Assembly: GCA_946535685.1 (NCBI GenBank)
Contig: CAMNDR010000001.1
Span: 1 to 14,162, forward strand
From: an uncultured Clostridia bacterium
Lineage (GTDB): Bacteria > Bacillota > Clostridia > Oscillospirales > Ruminococcaceae
Direction of reading: 5' to 3'
Length of the DNA stretch: 14,162 bases
The notes under the pieces were generated by a model. The model made no database searches, was not told where the DNA came from, and saw only the letters and a list, made by a program, of their open reading frames with translations. The position numbers and the translations under genes were made by a program. Each line of letters starts with the position of its first letter. Within the stretch, counting starts at the first letter, position 1. Positions 13,698 through 14,162 of the stretch are shown piece by piece.

Positions 13698-14096
13698 ATG
13701 GACTTCAACGAAATGAAAGACAAGGTACTGGCTGATAAAAATGATATGTTCACCCAGGAAGACATCGACCAGAACAAGGGCGTCGCTGCAGTAGCGAGCT
13801 TCCCGGTGCTGTTCTGGATCCCGCTGGTGGCAAAGCCGGACTCCCTGTTCGGCAAATTTTATGCCAACCAGGGACTGATCCTGCTGATCTACAATGTAGC
13901 GGCAAGCATCGTGAGCGTCATTCTCGCCAAGATCCTCGGCTACATCCCGTTCATCGGCGGTCTGCTGGCAGGTCTGGTGTCTGCAGTGATCTCGCTGTCG
14001 CAGCTCGGCGGCTGGCTGCTCCTGTTCATCAGCGCACTGCAGGGCAAGGCAAGATCCCTGCCGTTCATCGGCGAGCTGTTTGCAGCCTTCAAGTAA
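13698..14096 (+). CDS. Small multi-pass membrane protein (DUF4870/Tic20-like)
   Basis: A 132-residue protein with a charged N-terminal ~27 residues, then hydrophobic segments at about 28-45, 59-78 and 84-113. The stretch KFYANQGLILL before the second segment resembles the H/Y-x-x-QGL motif of DUF4870/Tic20-like proteins, a family without known biochemical role in bacteria. The start ATG 13698 has AGGAGG about eight bases upstream. It lies 20 bases after nrdR in the same direction, so it may be cotranscribed, though a functional link to NrdR is not implied. Family assignment rests on that motif and hydrophobicity only. Confidence 0.75.
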   Translation: MDFNEMKDKVLADKNDMFTQEDIDQNKGVAAVASFPVLFWIPLVAKPDSLFGKFYANQGLILLIYNVAASIVSVILAKILGYIPFIGGLLAGLVSAVISLSQLGGWLLLFISALQGKARSLPFIGELFAAFK

Positions 14097-14122
14097 TCTC
14101 AGAGCATAGGCAACACCGCACA

Positions 14123-14146
14123 AAGCCCGCCTGACGGCTTGGCGGC
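14123..14146. repeat. Short inverted repeats at the right edge
   Basis: AAGCC (14123-14127) pairs with GGCTT (14136-14140) over an 8-nt loop, and GCC/CGCC (14125-14131) could instead pair with GGCGGC (14141-14146). No T-run follows within the window, so this is not clearly the terminator of the preceding gene. It may be the edge of a larger repeat that continues past the window. Confidence 0.35.
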
Positions 14147-14162
14147 GCATCTGCTTGCATCT

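Noticed and set aside
1..14162. CRISPR array, tRNA, rRNA, transposase or phage genes
   Set aside because: No regularly spaced repeats, no tRNA cloverleaf or CCA-end signal, and no protein with such motifs was seen on either strand.

Overview
The window looks like chromosomal DNA of an anaerobic Gram-positive in the Clostridia, probably Oscillospiraceae/Ruminococcus-like. This is an inference from moderately high G+C by eye, strong AGGAGG ribosome binding sites, extended -10 (TGG-TATAAT) promoters, a DUF896 (YnzC-type) protein, a LacI-sensor/GGDEF fusion, and the rpsF-ssb-rpsR order. Almost everything is core or widely shared gene content. I see no transposase, phage gene, CRISPR array, tRNA or rRNA.

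Layout. (1) Bases 1-2643, plus strand: the C-terminal part of a phenylacetate-CoA ligase, then a translationally coupled pair made of a tandem zinc-ribbon protein with a C-terminal anchor and a secreted/membrane TPM-domain protein with a His/Gly-rich tail. A bidirectional terminator follows. (2) Bases 2704-5936, minus strand: a diguanylate cyclase with a LacI-type ligand-binding domain but no DNA-binding domain, a coiled-coil/double zinc-ribbon protein, and a DUF896 protein. The first two have their own promoter. (3) Bases 6031-6182: a gap with a strong long-range palindrome and a terminator-like hairpin, lying between deoD and the DUF896 gene. (4) Bases 6195-9417, minus: a three-gene run transcribed Wzx-like flippase, patatin-like phospholipase, purine nucleoside phosphorylase (deoD). 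(5) Bases 9513-9648: a cluster of palindromes downstream of prfB. (6) Bases 9654-10772, minus: prfB (RF2), with no programmed frameshift. (7) Bases 10921-12210, minus: the rpsF-ssb-rpsR operon, with a fully consensus promoter and a leader resembling the S6:S18-binding RNA. (8) Bases 12245-14096, plus: a divergently transcribed TIM-barrel sugar isomerase/epimerase-like protein, nrdR with a fully consensus promoter, and a small Tic20/DUF4870-like membrane protein. The right edge (14105-14162) carries short inverted repeats of unknown nature.

How the genes work together: the rpsF-ssb-rpsR operon and prfB serve translation and replication; nrdR controls ribonucleotide reductase genes elsewhere; deoD salvages purines; the flippase probably exports a lipid-linked glycan; the GGDEF protein probably links a small cytoplasmic ligand (perhaps a sugar) to c-di-GMP synthesis. 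No single new multi-gene system stands out. The best candidates for novelty are the structured element upstream of the DUF896 gene, the palindrome cluster after prfB, and the LacI-type/GGDEF sensor. All functional calls come from recognising protein and RNA motifs by eye; no database search was run.
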